Shown: piece by piece, positions 7,600 to 17,900 of the stretch
How positions within the stretch are numbered: the stretch's first letter is position 1
Layout of the letters: every line of letters begins with the position of its first letter
Assembly: GCF_007859855.1 (NCBI RefSeq)
Contig: NZ_SJPK01000006.1
Span: 153,963 to 217,962, forward strand
Direction of reading: 5' to 3'
DNA length: 64,000 nucleotides
Source of the DNA: Allorhodopirellula solitaria
Lineage (GTDB): Bacteria; Planctomycetota; Planctomycetia; Pirellulales; Pirellulaceae
Position numbers and translations under genes: made by a program
The notes under the pieces: generated by a model
What the model was told of the DNA's origin: nothing
What the model saw: only the letters and a program-made list of their open reading frames with translations
The model's database searches: none

Positions 7600-8751
7600 C
7601 TATCGTCTCGCGAATCGACGTGCGATCGCCTCACGTGGCAGCGGCATGATCTTGGCCGCTCCGCCGGTGTTGTGTAGTAGGTCGGAGCGATCCGGTTTGC
7701 CTTCGGCATCTTCATACTGCACCAGGTAGGCTCCCACCTGGATTCCATTTTCCTCATACACTGGTGGCCAGAACTCTTCGCCCCGGATCGCGAGCGTCTT
7801 GGCGAGCAATCGCGTCGCCCGGCCTGAGAAGCCGCTGAGCACCATGTCGAGTCGTCCCAGGGCTTCGCGGAAGAGATAAAACACCAAGGCGACGTCTTTG
7901 CCATTACCGCCTGCGTATTCCCAGGTCCCATCATCCTTCTCGTAGTAGAAACCCGGGTTGGGTGCATCTTCATTCTTGCTCAACCGCATCCCCGCGGACG
8001 CCCCATCGGGTTTGGGGTCGTTGTCGCGGTAACGCAGAAAGAACGGACAGGATCGTGCGGACACATCATCGACGTCATCCTCCGTCACGAAGGGGGTGCA
8101 ACCGAAGGCTTCGGAGAAGAGCAGTTCCACGGTTGGGTTACTCTTGACACTCCCGATGCAAATGATGCCGCGATCACCCGCACCATTTTGAAAGCCGTCA
8201 AACACCTCGCTCGCTCGCTCCCGCGCGTCCTCCAAAGAGACTTGGCCGGGACTCCAAACCAGCGATTGTTGAATCCGATCCGGGCTGGGCACATCGGTCG
8301 AACGAGTCGTCGCTTCGCCACTCGCTCGGTCCCCCAAGTGCTTAGCGACACCGCCGAGTGTGGAGATGCCATTGAGCATCTCGCCGACGAGCACCGAATC
8401 GCTGGCGACAACCATCGCATTCTCAGGCGACGCTTCGCCTTCTCCCTGGCGAACACCGACGACGATTTCAATATCGCTGCGCCGGGCCAACATCTCCCAG
8501 AAATTTTCCGCGTTGATCGCGAACAACGCCCCCGGCAGCTCCTCCGCGGTGGCGTGCCCCTGATCGATCAAGTAGTCGCACAGACGAGAGAGTGCGTCCA
8601 GCGGAATGTATTTCGCTTCGTTCTTGAGCAGTGAAGCAACCTGATGTCGGTCGAGTCCAGTGTGCTCGACGATCGCTTTGATCGTCCCCGGTCGCTTGCG
8701 ACGATCAGGGGTATGGCCGAGGAGTTCAGCAAGCCGAAAAGCGTATCTCAT
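7600..8751 (-). CDS. HTH-domain regulator with long C-terminal region
   Basis: 383 residues from the ATG at 8751; an open frame extends 22 codons further but begins with a stretch unlike a conserved N-terminus. Residues 1-70 look like a Cro/CI-type helix-turn-helix (MRYAFRLAELL, then TIKAIVEHTGLDRHQVASLL, SRLCDYLIDQG). The rest (about 310 residues) has no motif I recognise; it contains 'GIICIGSVKSNPTVELLFSEAFG' and 'ALVFYLFREALGRLDMVLSGFSGRATR', suggesting a Rossmann-like sensor domain. The gene reads toward asd with a 116-base gap. Target and ligand unknown. Confidence 0.75.
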   Translation of the reverse strand: MRYAFRLAELLGHTPDRRKRPGTIKAIVEHTGLDRHQVASLLKNEAKYIPLDALSRLCDYLIDQGHATAEELPGALFAINAENFWEMLARRSDIEIVVGVRQGEGEASPENAMVVASDSVLVGEMLNGISTLGGVAKHLGDRASGEATTRSTDVPSPDRIQQSLVWSPGQVSLEDARERASEVFDGFQNGAGDRGIICIGSVKSNPTVELLFSEAFGCTPFVTEDDVDDVSARSCPFFLRYRDNDPKPDGASAGMRLSKNEDAPNPGFYYEKDDGTWEYAGGNGKDVALVFYLFREALGRLDMVLSGFSGRATRLLAKTLAIRGEEFWPPVYEENGIQVGAYLVQYEDAEGKPDRSDLLHNTGGAAKIMPLPREAIARRFARR

Positions 8752-9300
8752 GGGGGCTCTTTTACAGCAGGTGGAGAAGAGAAAAGAATCCGGTACTGCG
8801 CGGGGGAGATTCCCCACCGACCGAACACAAATCGATCAACTTTATGTGAAAAGCATACCCATTCACCCAAGTCGCGCACCCACCTATCTTGCACCAACGA
8901 TCAGGTAAGGGCAAGTAGCCTCACCCTACTCAGCGGTTCGCTCAGTGCGAATCCGGACGCCATCGGTCGCGATTGCCTCCCCGCTTCCCGAAAAACCGGA
9001 GTGGATGCGGTAAAATCCAGCCAATTGCCTGGCGAGAAGAATCGCAGCGTTCGCCAATCGCGGTAGAATAGTGAGCGAGGCCCCTGTATCGGAGCCGCTT
9101 CGTGACGATACGGCCAATTCGGTTACGTTATGCGAGAGGACTCGTCGCCTCGTGCAATACGATACTGCAGGGGACTCGTCGCCTCGTCCACTACGATACT
9201 GAGAGTTATCTTGTCGCAGCCACGCACTCCCCCGCCACAGTCGTCCCAGCCGCTGGCAAACCGCGGTCCAGACCAGGCAAACGCCGCTTCGAGCGACGCG
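8752..9300. other. Divergent intergenic region between the regulator and the DUF4175-like gene
   Basis: This stretch separates two outward-reading genes and should carry both promoters. It contains a near-perfect 30-base direct repeat at 9138-9201. The frame of the downstream gene is open back to 9130, with possible starts at an ATG at 9130 and a TTG at 9211 (GAGAG 7 bases upstream), so part of it may be coding. Confidence 0.5.
9138..9201. repeat. Tandem direct repeat, two 30-base copies
   Basis: Copies at 9138-9167 and 9172-9201 match at 28 of 30 positions, with a 34-base period. The shared ends are GGACTCGTCGCCTCGT and TACGATACTG. A related 'acgatacgg' occurs a little upstream. Placed just before the large membrane protein gene, it could be a duplicated regulator site or a recent duplication. 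Confidence 0.75.
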
Positions 9301-12300
9301 ATGGATGGTTTTGTGCGCGGTCGTATCGAGGCGGCTCAACGAGCGCTTTGGCGAGCAGAACTGACGCGGCGAATCCTAGCCCTGGTCATTGCCACCATGG
9401 CGGTGGGACTGATGTGGATCGTCATCGATCAATGGATCTATTCGCCGGGACCAATCGGCCGCAGTCTGATCGCCGGTGCGATTGTCCTGGGTGTCGCGGG
9501 CTACGCGTTTGGACGTTTGTGGCCGCTGGTGAACCTGCGGATCAGCGAAGACTACGCAGCCCGTGCTCTCGAAAAAGACCACCCCGAACTGGGGCACTCC
9601 CTGTCGAGCTATGTCAGCTTGCGGCGGCAACGAGAACAGCATCCCCGAGGCCAGTTGGCCCAGCGAGTCGTGAACTCCGTCGGTGCCAACGTGGCCGCCA
9701 AGCTCCGGCATCTGGACGCTCCCCCGAGAGAAGCGACAGGTCTGATGCTGTGGTGGGCGGTCACGATTGCGTTGATCGCGATGCTGGCGATCTATGCGCT
9801 CGCATCGCCCAAGAACTCTATTCAATCAGTCGCTCGGTTGGTCCGTCCGACGGCTTCGCTCGACGCCCCGCGACGCGTTCAGATCAGCGACGTTTCGCCG
9901 GGAGACACCGAAACACTGGCCGGACGCACCCTTGAAGTGGCCGCCACCGTGGTCCACCTTCGCCAGGACGAACCGGTCTCATTCGTCTGGGAATCCGATG
10001 CCGAGGCCCAGGAACCCGTCGCCCTGCTGCCCCGTGATGCCGCGGACACCCCCAATCGATTCCATGCCAGCATTCCGATTTCGCACATCGCTCACGGGAA
10101 GCAGCGGTACCGTATCCTTGCCGGCGACGCCACCGCAGGCCCCTTTGAAGTAGCCATTCGCGACACACCTGTCGTGCAAATTCACGAGGTCGTCTATCAG
10201 CCGCCTGCGTACACCAACCAACCTGGCCGCACCAGTCGCACGGGAGCCCTGCGCGGGATCGATGGGACGCAGGTCCGCTTGGTCGCCAACGTCAATCGGC
10301 CGATCACTCGCGCCGCTATCGAGTTCACCCCGCGCCAAGTCGGTCAGAATATCCAGGCGACGGCGGGGTCACGCGAAATGCAAATCGCACCCGACGGACA
10401 ACAAATGCAATGCGAGTTCCCGCTGCGACTGCGAAAAGGTGCCGGCATCGCACTTCAAGATTACCGCCTGCGGGTGTGGGACGATGCTGGCCAATCCAAC
10501 ACCGATCCGATCGTCTATCCGATTGAGGTTGTCGAAGATTTGCCGCCCGAAATCACCATCGTCGTGCCGCAGCAGTCGGCTGTGGACGTCCCCATCAACG
10601 GACACCAAATCCTGGAAGTCCACGCAGCCGATGTCGACTTTGGGCTGACCGAAATTGAAATCGAAATCCGTCGCGGCATCGATCTGATCGCGCGATCGAG
10701 CCAGTGGAAACAGCCACAGGGAAAACTGGGCAATCACGTGATCGAATACCGCTTCCAACCGTCGCGGTTGATCGTCGCCGGACGCGCCGCCGGACGACGG
10801 GGCAGCGGATTGAACGTGGGTGACGAATTGGAAGTCGTCGCCATCGCAACCGACAATCGGGCCGACCCGAATGATGACTCCATTGTTCCCGGAATCACCC
10901 GAACCCCGCCCAAACGATTGCGGATTACCGCCGCTGTGGAGCAGTCGGGTGAAGAAGGGCAACAGGGAGAAGGACAGCAGGGAGAGGGACAACAGGGAGA
11001 GGGACAACAAGGAGAAGGACAACAAGGAGAAGGACAACAAGGAGAAGGACAGCAAGGAGAAGGACAGCAGGGAGAAGGACAGCAGGGAGAAGGACAGCAA
11101 GGAGAAGGACAACAAGGAGAAGGACAGCAGGGAGAAGGACAGCAGGGAGAAGGACAGCAGGGAGAAGGGCAACAGGGAGAAGGACAACAGGGAGAAGGAC
11201 AACAAGGAGAAGGACAGCAAGGAGAGGGACAACAGGGAGAGGGACAGCCTGGCGCGAACGCTGAGAACGAAGCGGGAATGGAACCCACTGACGATAACGC
11301 AGGCCAGTCTCAGCAGGGCGACTCCCCATCGGATGCCGGGAGCGAAGAATCGCGTGGGCAGTCGACGGAACCACCGCAGGACGATGCAGAGGCCTTTGAA
11401 CGAATCCAGGAGTACCTCGAAGAGAATCAACAAGATCGGGGTGACGGAAGCGGGCCAAGTGAGCCAGACAACAGTGCGTCGAGTCCTCCAGAATCGAGCG
11501 GCGAATCGAATAATTCATCGGCAAACGGCAATGAATCGCCTGACGACCAAGCGGCGTCCGATTCCGGGCAAAGCAGCGATAGCGGTCGCGGGAACGAACA
11601 AGAAGGCGTCACCCCGCCAGACGATAACCAGGAACGCGAGGACGCAGCGACTGACGACCCAGCGAGTGAAGGCGGCGCGGGTGGCGACCGCTCGGAACGC
11701 AGTAGCGATCCTGGATCATCCATGGGTGACGCGGGCCAACCCGACGAAGGGCAACCCGACGAAGGGCAACCTGATGGACGACGCGGAGACAGGCAAGACC
11801 AGCAATCCGGAAGCGAAGGTGAGGGCGACGGCGACGGCAGCCAAGACAACGCCGGCGATGACCCCAGCGCGACGGGCAGCGAGGGTGACAGCGGCAGCGA
11901 GAGGCCGCAGGAAGAGAACGGAACGAGCGATCCGGAATCGACACAGAGCGATGATGAGATGCGCGGCGACGAAGGAATGAACGGAGCCGAGGGCGCGGGC
12001 CGTGATCCGAGCGGAGAGGGAGAGCAAGGTGGTCCACAAGGCGCCGACGATTCCCAGAACGCGTCCCAGGGCGATGGTAGCCCTGAAGGAGAATCGGCGA
12101 ATACCGATCGCGGTGAGGGAACCGAGGATGCGAACCGTGGTGACGACGGCCCGTCGGAAGAGTCTCGCTCAAGCGATCAGAACCAGGCTGGAGAATCGGC
12201 AGGCGAACGCAGCGAATCTGGCCAACCCAGCGGCGGGGCCGAGAATAGCGACCCGTCATCCGACACGTCGAATCAAGATGCCTCGGAAAACCAATCCGAG

Positions 12301-12828
12301 TCCGCTGGATCGGCGGGCCAGTCCGACCGCGAGGGCGATTCATCCAACTCGCCAACCGAGGATACCAACGCGTCTCCTCAGGGTGGTGGTGGTGGCCAAT
12401 CGGGCGGTGGCCAGGACACCGACGCCGGGTTGGAAAACGAACTTCCCGATCCGGTCGACCTGGAGTACACCAAAGCTGCCACGGACTTGGTCCTCGACTA
12501 CCTCGATGAAACACGCACCGATCCTGACCCCGAGTTACTACAGCGTTTGAAATGGACCGAAAAAGATCTCGAGCGTTTCCGCAACCGTTGGCAGAATGTC
12601 AAACCGATCGACGGAGAACCTCGCCCCGATGCGACCGCCAGTGAGATCGACGAAGCCCTCCGGAGCCTGGGTATGCGGCCGCGCGCGACCACCGAGTCCA
12701 CACGTCGAGACGCCGCCGACAACGTCCGCAGCCTGCGGGATGCTGGCAACCGCCGTTCCGCCCCCGCCGATGTTCGCGATGCGTTCGAAGCATTCCGGCG
12801 CGGGCTCGGACAACCGCGTTCCGATTGA
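9301..12828 (+). CDS. DUF4175-like large membrane protein with a (GEGQQ)n tract
   Basis: 1175 residues from the ATG at 9301; a TTG at 9211 or ATG at 9130 would lengthen it by 30 or 57 residues. Three hydrophobic helices lie near the N-terminus (ILALVIATMAVGLMWIVIDQW; SLIAGAIVLGVAGYAF; GLMLWWAVTIALIAMLAIYAL), followed by a roughly 350-residue extracytoplasmic region with beta-rich motifs, then about 19 GEGQQ pentapeptides, an extreme acidic/Gln/Ser/Gly low-complexity stretch of about 400 residues, and a conserved-looking C-terminal helix region (LEYTKAATDLVLDYLDE). The plan matches planctomycete proteins annotated DUF4175, often found near MoxR/DUF58 genes, though none are here. Envelope location is inferred; function unknown. 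Confidence 0.8.
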   Translation: MDGFVRGRIEAAQRALWRAELTRRILALVIATMAVGLMWIVIDQWIYSPGPIGRSLIAGAIVLGVAGYAFGRLWPLVNLRISEDYAARALEKDHPELGHSLSSYVSLRRQREQHPRGQLAQRVVNSVGANVAAKLRHLDAPPREATGLMLWWAVTIALIAMLAIYALASPKNSIQSVARLVRPTASLDAPRRVQISDVSPGDTETLAGRTLEVAATVVHLRQDEPVSFVWESDAEAQEPVALLPRDAADTPNRFHASIPISHIAHGKQRYRILAGDATAGPFEVAIRDTPVVQIHEVVYQPPAYTNQPGRTSRTGALRGIDGTQVRLVANVNRPITRAAIEFTPRQVGQNIQATAGSREMQIAPDGQQMQCEFPLRLRKGAGIALQDYRLRVWDDAGQSNTDPIVYPIEVVEDLPPEITIVVPQQSAVDVPINGHQILEVHAADVDFGLTEIEIEIRRGIDLIARSSQWKQPQGKLGNHVIEYRFQPSRLIVAGRAAGRRGSGLNVGDELEVVAIATDNRADPNDDSIVPGITRTPPKRLRITAAVEQSGEEGQQGEGQQGEGQQGEGQQGEGQQGEGQQGEGQQGEGQQGEGQQGEGQQGEGQQGEGQQGEGQQGEGQQGEGQQGEGQQGEGQQGEGQQGEGQQGEGQPGANAENEAGMEPTDDNAGQSQQGDSPSDAGSEESRGQSTEPPQDDAEAFERIQEYLEENQQDRGDGSGPSEPDNSASSPPESSGESNNSSANGNESPDDQAASDSGQSSDSGRGNEQEGVTPPDDNQEREDAATDDPASEGGAGGDRSERSSDPGSSMGDAGQPDEGQPDEGQPDGRRGDRQDQQSGSEGEGDGDGSQDNAGDDPSATGSEGDSGSERPQEENGTSDPESTQSDDEMRGDEGMNGAEGAGRDPSGEGEQGGPQGADDSQNASQGDGSPEGESANTDRGEGTEDANRGDDGPSEESRSSDQNQAGESAGERSESGQPSGGAENSDPSSDTSNQDASENQSESAGSAGQSDREGDSSNSPTEDTNASPQGGGGGQSGGGQDTDAGLENELPDPVDLEYTKAATDLVLDYLDETRTDPDPELLQRLKWTEKDLERFRNRWQNVKPIDGEPRPDATASEIDEALRSLGMRPRATTESTRRDAADNVRSLRDAGNRRSAPADVRDAFEAFRRGLGQPRSD
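10957..11246 (+). repeat. 15-base in-frame tandem repeat encoding GEGQQ
   Basis: About 19 copies of a 15-base unit (type GGAGAAGGACAGCAG) varying only at silent third positions (GAA/GAG, GGA/GGG, CAG/CAA). All copies stay in frame and code for Gly-Glu-Gly-Gln-Gln. The silent variation indicates selection on the peptide or old duplication followed by drift. Confidence 0.95.
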
Positions 12829-12984
12829 CGCGCGATACCTCCTCGTCGCCAAACCCACCGCGATGCTGCCGCGGCCCTGAAGCTTCCTCATTCTGACATT
12901 CTCATTTTTACTTCTCTCTTCCCCGCCACCGATCCACCGCCCCCCATCGGCGAGCGATTTGCTCGGTACTGGGCGGTTGCCTTC

Positions 12985-14172
12985 GTGCTCTTGATCGTCG
13001 CTACCTACCCGCTGTGGTTGCCAGCGGCATGGACGCAGACGGCGTTCTACCCCGCCATTCCGCTGGTCGCGCTACCGCACGGATTGCAGACTGCGATATC
13101 GATTTTGCTCGCCCCGGTCATCATCGCTGCGACCGCTGTGATCCTGCTACGCCCGGATCGCCAACGATGCCAGCAAGCGGCGTGGGCGAGCATCGCGGTG
13201 GTACTGGCGACTGGATTCTTGACCGATCAGCATCGTCTGCAACCCTGGGCGTACCAAACATTCCTCTATGCCTGCCTGTTCGTGTTGTTGCCGATGCGGT
13301 GGCAGACGAATGCCTTTCGCGTCCTGACGATCAGCATTTATTTCTTCAGTTCGGTGGGCAAGTTCGACTATCAGTTCCTGCACACCGTGGGGCAGGAATT
13401 CCTCGTCACCGCCGCGAGATTCGCCCATCTCGATATCGCCCAATGGGATGCTCGCACGCGACTTATCGCTGCGGCAGGATTCCCTGCGGCAGAACTATCG
13501 ATCGCGATCCTATTGACGATCCCCCGCACGCGATTCCTCGCAGGTTGCCTGGCAATCTTCATGCACGCCAGCCTGATCGCGTTGCTATCGCCATGGGGGC
13601 TTCATCATAGCCTGGGCGTGTTGCTATGGAACGCCGTCTTGGCCGGTCAAGCCTATTGGCTGTTTGTGTATCGCCCGAAACCGGGAATCGCTCCGAGCGG
13701 AGCCACCTCCACCGGGCCACTTCGTCTTAGCGCGGCCGCATTGATGATATTGCTGGCTCTCATCCTCCCACTCACCGAGCGGCGAGGTCGTTATGACGAC
13801 CAGGCTTGGCACTGGGACCACTGGCTCTCGTGGGCTCTCTATTCGCCTCACAACAGCCGCCTTGATGTCGAAGTCTACTCCGGTGCAGTATCCGGTTTAC
13901 CTGCTGGGATTGCGTCAGCGGTCGACGAAGACCGCGACGGTGACTCTTGGTGCAAACTGGATCTGGGCAAGCTATCACTGCAAACCCGCGGGGTGCCCAT
14001 CCTCCCGCAGGGCCGATATCAACTGCGGCTCGCCACCGCGATCGCGGAACCCCAAGGGTGGACCCACGAAATTCGCGGGGTACTGCGATCGGCATCAGAT
14101 CGACAAGATGGCAGTCGCACCGAGGTCTGGCTGCCCAATTTAGAGGCGATGCAAAGGGCGGCTAAGCGGTAA
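12985..14172 (+). CDS. Multi-pass membrane protein
   Basis: 395 residues from GTG at 12985. The frame is open back to the stop of the upstream gene, and the GTG cuts into the first hydrophobic helix (WAVAFVLLIVATYPLWLP), so the true start may be an unusual codon further upstream. About eight hydrophobic helices occur in the first 270 residues, including 'FFSSVGKFDYQFLHTVGQEF', reminiscent of DoxX/MauE- or HTTM-type membrane proteins. The last 120 residues are soluble (DVEVYSGAVSGLPAG...). It probably shares a transcript with the preceding DUF4175-like gene (156-base gap). Function unknown. Confidence 0.65.
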   Translation: MLLIVATYPLWLPAAWTQTAFYPAIPLVALPHGLQTAISILLAPVIIAATAVILLRPDRQRCQQAAWASIAVVLATGFLTDQHRLQPWAYQTFLYACLFVLLPMRWQTNAFRVLTISIYFFSSVGKFDYQFLHTVGQEFLVTAARFAHLDIAQWDARTRLIAAAGFPAAELSIAILLTIPRTRFLAGCLAIFMHASLIALLSPWGLHHSLGVLLWNAVLAGQAYWLFVYRPKPGIAPSGATSTGPLRLSAAALMILLALILPLTERRGRYDDQAWHWDHWLSWALYSPHNSRLDVEVYSGAVSGLPAGIASAVDEDRDGDSWCKLDLGKLSLQTRGVPILPQGRYQLRLATAIAEPQGWTHEIRGVLRSASDRQDGSRTEVWLPNLEAMQRAAKR

Positions 14173-14286
14173 GGGCGCCGCCCCATCAAATATCCGCGCA
14201 ATCGGCCCGGTTGGGGAAAAGCGTTGCAGCGTTGCCCGCAGGGGCAGATAACAGCTCAGCGAAAAACATCCGATATAGCAGACCAA

Positions 14287-14306
14287 CGTCCCCGGCGACG
14301 GGGACG
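14287..14306. terminator. Hairpin between convergent genes
   Basis: CGTCCCCG and CGGGGACG pair perfectly around a GCGA loop (GNRA type). It lies between the ends of the membrane-protein gene and the convergent Fe-S carrier gene, so it could end transcription in both directions. There is no T-run. Confidence 0.5.
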
Positions 14307-14341
14307 CTTCGGATCGGATCGTCCGCTCGGTCGGCTGCAAG

Positions 14342-14674
14342 TTAGGCTTGGAAAGAGCTTCCGCAGCCACAGCTCTTGACCGCGTTGGGATTATTGAACG
14401 TGAATCCTTGCTTTTCGAGGCTGTCGAACCAATCGACTTCGGTGCCATCGAGATACAGGGCACTTTTCTTGTCGACAACGACGCTAACGCCATGATGGTC
14501 GTATTTGCTGTCAGCCTTCTCGTCGAAGCTGTCGTCGAAGTTCAATGTGTAGTTGAATCCGCTGCAACCGCCACCGGCAACACCGATTCGCAGAAGCATC
14601 GTGTCGTCAAAATTGTGTTCTTTGCGAAAGCGAAGGACTTCTTCGGCGGCGCGTTCTGTCAGTTTAATGGCCAT
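14342..14674 (-). CDS. A-type iron-sulfur carrier (IscA/ErpA family)
   Basis: 110 residues from the ATG at 14674 ([10 protein letters not shown]); a TTG 21 bases upstream is less likely. The three ligand cysteines of the family are present: one in GGGCSGFNY and two in the C-terminal SCGCGSSF. The fold carries [2Fe-2S]/[4Fe-4S] clusters from a scaffold such as IscU or SufB to target proteins. No suf or isc genes are next to it, which is common for ErpA-like carriers. Subfamily (ErpA, IscA or SufA) cannot be settled by eye. Confidence 0.92.
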   Translation of the reverse strand: MAIKLTERAAEEVLRFRKEHNFDDTMLLRIGVAGGGCSGFNYTLNFDDSFDEKADSKYDHHGVSVVVDKKSALYLDGTEVDWFDSLEKQGFTFNNPNAVKSCGCGSSFQA

Positions 14675-14932
14675 CGTGAGATGAACTCCAATCAAGGAGG
14701 GAAGCGAAAATGGGAGACGGGGTCATATCGACGGTAATAGTGTGGTTGGTAACCACGACCGAGATCAACACCAAACGCAGAAAACCTAGCAAATCGCTTG
14801 CCAAACCAGCATCTCTGCCAAATTGGCAGAAAAAGGCGCCAGCAGCGCGGCTCTGCTATAGCTGCCCATCCTATCCCACCGGTCACCCGCTGTCGATCGA
14901 CACTCCCCCTGCGCTGGCGATCCCTGCCCCGT

Positions 14933-17900
14933 TCACTCGGCGGTTTGAAACTCCTTCGGCAGATCGTAGGTGCCTGCAGCGGCCTCGCGGGTGGTGATTT
15001 TAATCTCCGCCGCATCCCCCTCGCCGACGACGACCCAAATCAAGGCTTGCTTCGGATCGGACGGGCCTGTGGCAGTGCGATCGGGGTTGGCCCCGAGCAT
15101 CAGATCGGTCAGCACGGTTCGCAGCGGCAGATCGGTTTTGGCAAAATCCCGCACCTGCTGATTCTGGGTAATCCCCATTTTCTGGAGATCGCCGCCGATA
15201 ATCTCCACTTTCGGCGCTTGATTGCCCTCGGGCAACTCCGCGGCGAACTCGTTGATAATCGTATCGATGGCAAACTGCAGTGACTCCTGCCCGAAACTCA
15301 CCGACATCGGCCTCTCAAGCATCTCATCGATCGTAAGCTTGGTCGCCATCGGGCCAGCGTTCGCGGTCGCTGGAGTCGCCGTTGTATTGGCAGCGAGCAG
15401 CGTTCCCAGCGTGATCTGCGGGAGAGCGAGCGGCGGCAAATAGGCGTTGAAGATCACCTCTCGCTTGATCGCCGCCGAGCGAACCTGTTCGCTCGTGAAC
15501 ATCCACATATTCGGCAGCCGCGCCGCCAGCATTTGCCATGAGGGATCCACCTCGCGGCTGGCCAAGAAGTCTTCCGCAGCCAGCGACGCGTCGTCGATCT
15601 GATTGAGTACTTTGGATTTCAATGCATTGGGATTTTTACCCGGGGCGGCTGCCAAACGAAGTTCGACGTAGCTGCCACTCCGTGGAGGCCTTTCGCCCCC
15701 CGCAGGAGCAGCGGGAGGAGACGAGGAATCGGGCGACGAAGCAACGACTCGAACTAAGAACCCGCCGCACTCGGGCGTCAACGTGGATCGAATCCAATCC
15801 AACAGCGGCGGTGCCGTGCGTTTGACCCAGGCCCGGGAGTCGGCGATCAGAAAATACGGCGTGCTCAATGTGGAAACCGCGTCGGTGGGACGCGCCGACC
15901 GCCACAACTCCTCGAGCTGTCGCGGCAACAGCACAGGGGCCCCTTCGACCTCAGCCACCTGCGTCACGCGGGCGATCGAACCGACTGCAAATGCGTCGAC
16001 TCGCTGCGTTTCGCTGCCGGTCGCCCCGCTCGCAGCGGTTGGATTCCCCGCAGCCTCAGCATCCGCAGCGCCGCCGGTTTGCGAAACGTCGCTGGCGTCC
16101 GGCCCGGCATCCTCGCTGCTATCCTCCGCCGAAATATCGGAAACGAAATGCGGATAGTACGCGTCGCTGGCGGGGTCATCCCCCGCATACAGTCGTGCAC
16201 CGCCGGGTACGACGGCCATGGACGCTTCCCACGCCTGCGTCAACTCGTCGAGCGGACGAGGCGATTTCAAATGCACGGCGATGGCAATCTCAGGGACGCC
16301 GTCACTGCCCGGGAACCACGCCAACGCGAGCAGTTTTACATCTTCGATCGGCACTGCGATACGCCCTTGCAGCTGCTGCCAGAGAGCAGCCATATCGGGC
16401 TCGAAGGTCTCACGAAGCCCCGTCGCGTTCAGGCTCGGCAAATGAATTGTCGTCAGCGCCGCCGGCCCCGGGGGCAGCAACATCGTGGTGGATCTGCGGT
16501 CGGCCTCGGAAAACTCCGACCCCTGCACCGCGGCGGGAGGAGCCCACAGCATTTGACCGTCGGCAACAATCTCGATCGCCTCTTCATCCGCTGAGGAAGC
16601 ACCCGATCCCTGCCGCGGAGCAGTTGGGGTCGGACGGGAAGTCGGCCGACGTCCCGTCACCGAGGGAATCACGGCGGGAACCGGCCGACGGATGCGTTTG
16701 GCGACCGGGCGAGGAGCGTTGGGATCCTGCATCGCCAGAGCAACAACCAGCGCGATGATCGGGATCCACAGGCCGCCGAGAACCAACCATGCCGCCCGCC
16801 TCCGACTCGGTCGACGCGGCCGGCGTTCGGGCGCACTTGGTGGATCCTCCTCACTGAGGGTTGCCGTCGCTGCGGCGGCCTCGCTTGCCATGACAGGGTC
16901 GCGCGGGGACTCCGCGGCCGACTCGGAAGACGAATTCGGCACCGCATCGTCCCGGTCGCTGGCGGCTACCGCTCTGGCAGGCGTTTCATTCCCCGGGACT
17001 TTCTTCGCGGGCGATCCCTCGCCCACCTCCGCCGTGGCGGCCAAAGACCGCTTCCGGGCCGGTCGCGACTCTTCCGACTGCTTCTCGGCCTTTTCATCGC
17101 CCGCCGCCTCAGCCGTCACCTCAGGCTTCTTGCTATTGTCGGTCTCCGTCAGACCCACTGACTCGTCAGCCGACTTTGCCGGGGCAGCGTCCCGCCTTCC
17201 GGGCAACGACTGACTCGATGATTCTCTCGATTGCGGACCGGAGGCCTCCGCCGACGTTCGCTCCGCCGCCGGAGCCGGCTCATTCGCATCGGGCCCGACG
17301 GCTGGCTCAGCCTTCGCTTCTGCGGCGGCTTCGCTAGCAGCCGATGCGACCGGTGCAGGCGTGGAGGTGGCCGGGCCGACGGTAGCAGCGAGCGCCCGGG
17401 AAAAAGTCTCGAAACTCGCGAACCGCGAATCGGGATCTTTGGCCAACGCATAAGCGAGCACCCTCAGGAGCGGGTCGCCCGAGGCGCCCTGAGCGACGGC
17501 CTCACTCAAAGCCGGGGGCATGAAATTCAATTGCCGCGAGTGAATCTGTTCCTTTTGAGCTGCAGCGAACGCGTGTTCGCCAAAGCGGAGTCGATACCCG
17601 AGACAGCCCAGTGCATAGATCGACCGGCTGGCCCAGGAACTCGGGTTCGAACCGGGCTCTGCGATGGTCTCGGGGGCGGAGTAAAGCCATGGGGACTCAG
17701 TACCAGCCTTGGCCTCGGTGCCAGCCATTGTCGCGAGGTCCCCCGGCTCACCCGAGGAGAGATACTCCGAGGGATCGATCCATAGGGTCGCAGCTGTCCC
17801 CGACGCGGGATCGGACGAAACCCAGATTCGATCGGGCGACGGCATCGGTGGAACCGAGAGCTGCCCAGCTTCCAATTGAGACATCGATTCGGCCAGCGAT

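Noticed and set aside
10957-11246. Regular short repeats that might suggest a CRISPR array
   Set aside because: The repeats are contiguous 15-base units in frame with no spacers.
10369-11433. Minus-strand frame with repeated SLLSFSLLSF
   Set aside because: It is the reverse reading of the GEGQQ tandem repeat and not a membrane protein.
15868-16758. Plus-strand frame of 296 codons
   Set aside because: Arg/Pro-rich shadow of the kinase-like membrane protein gene.
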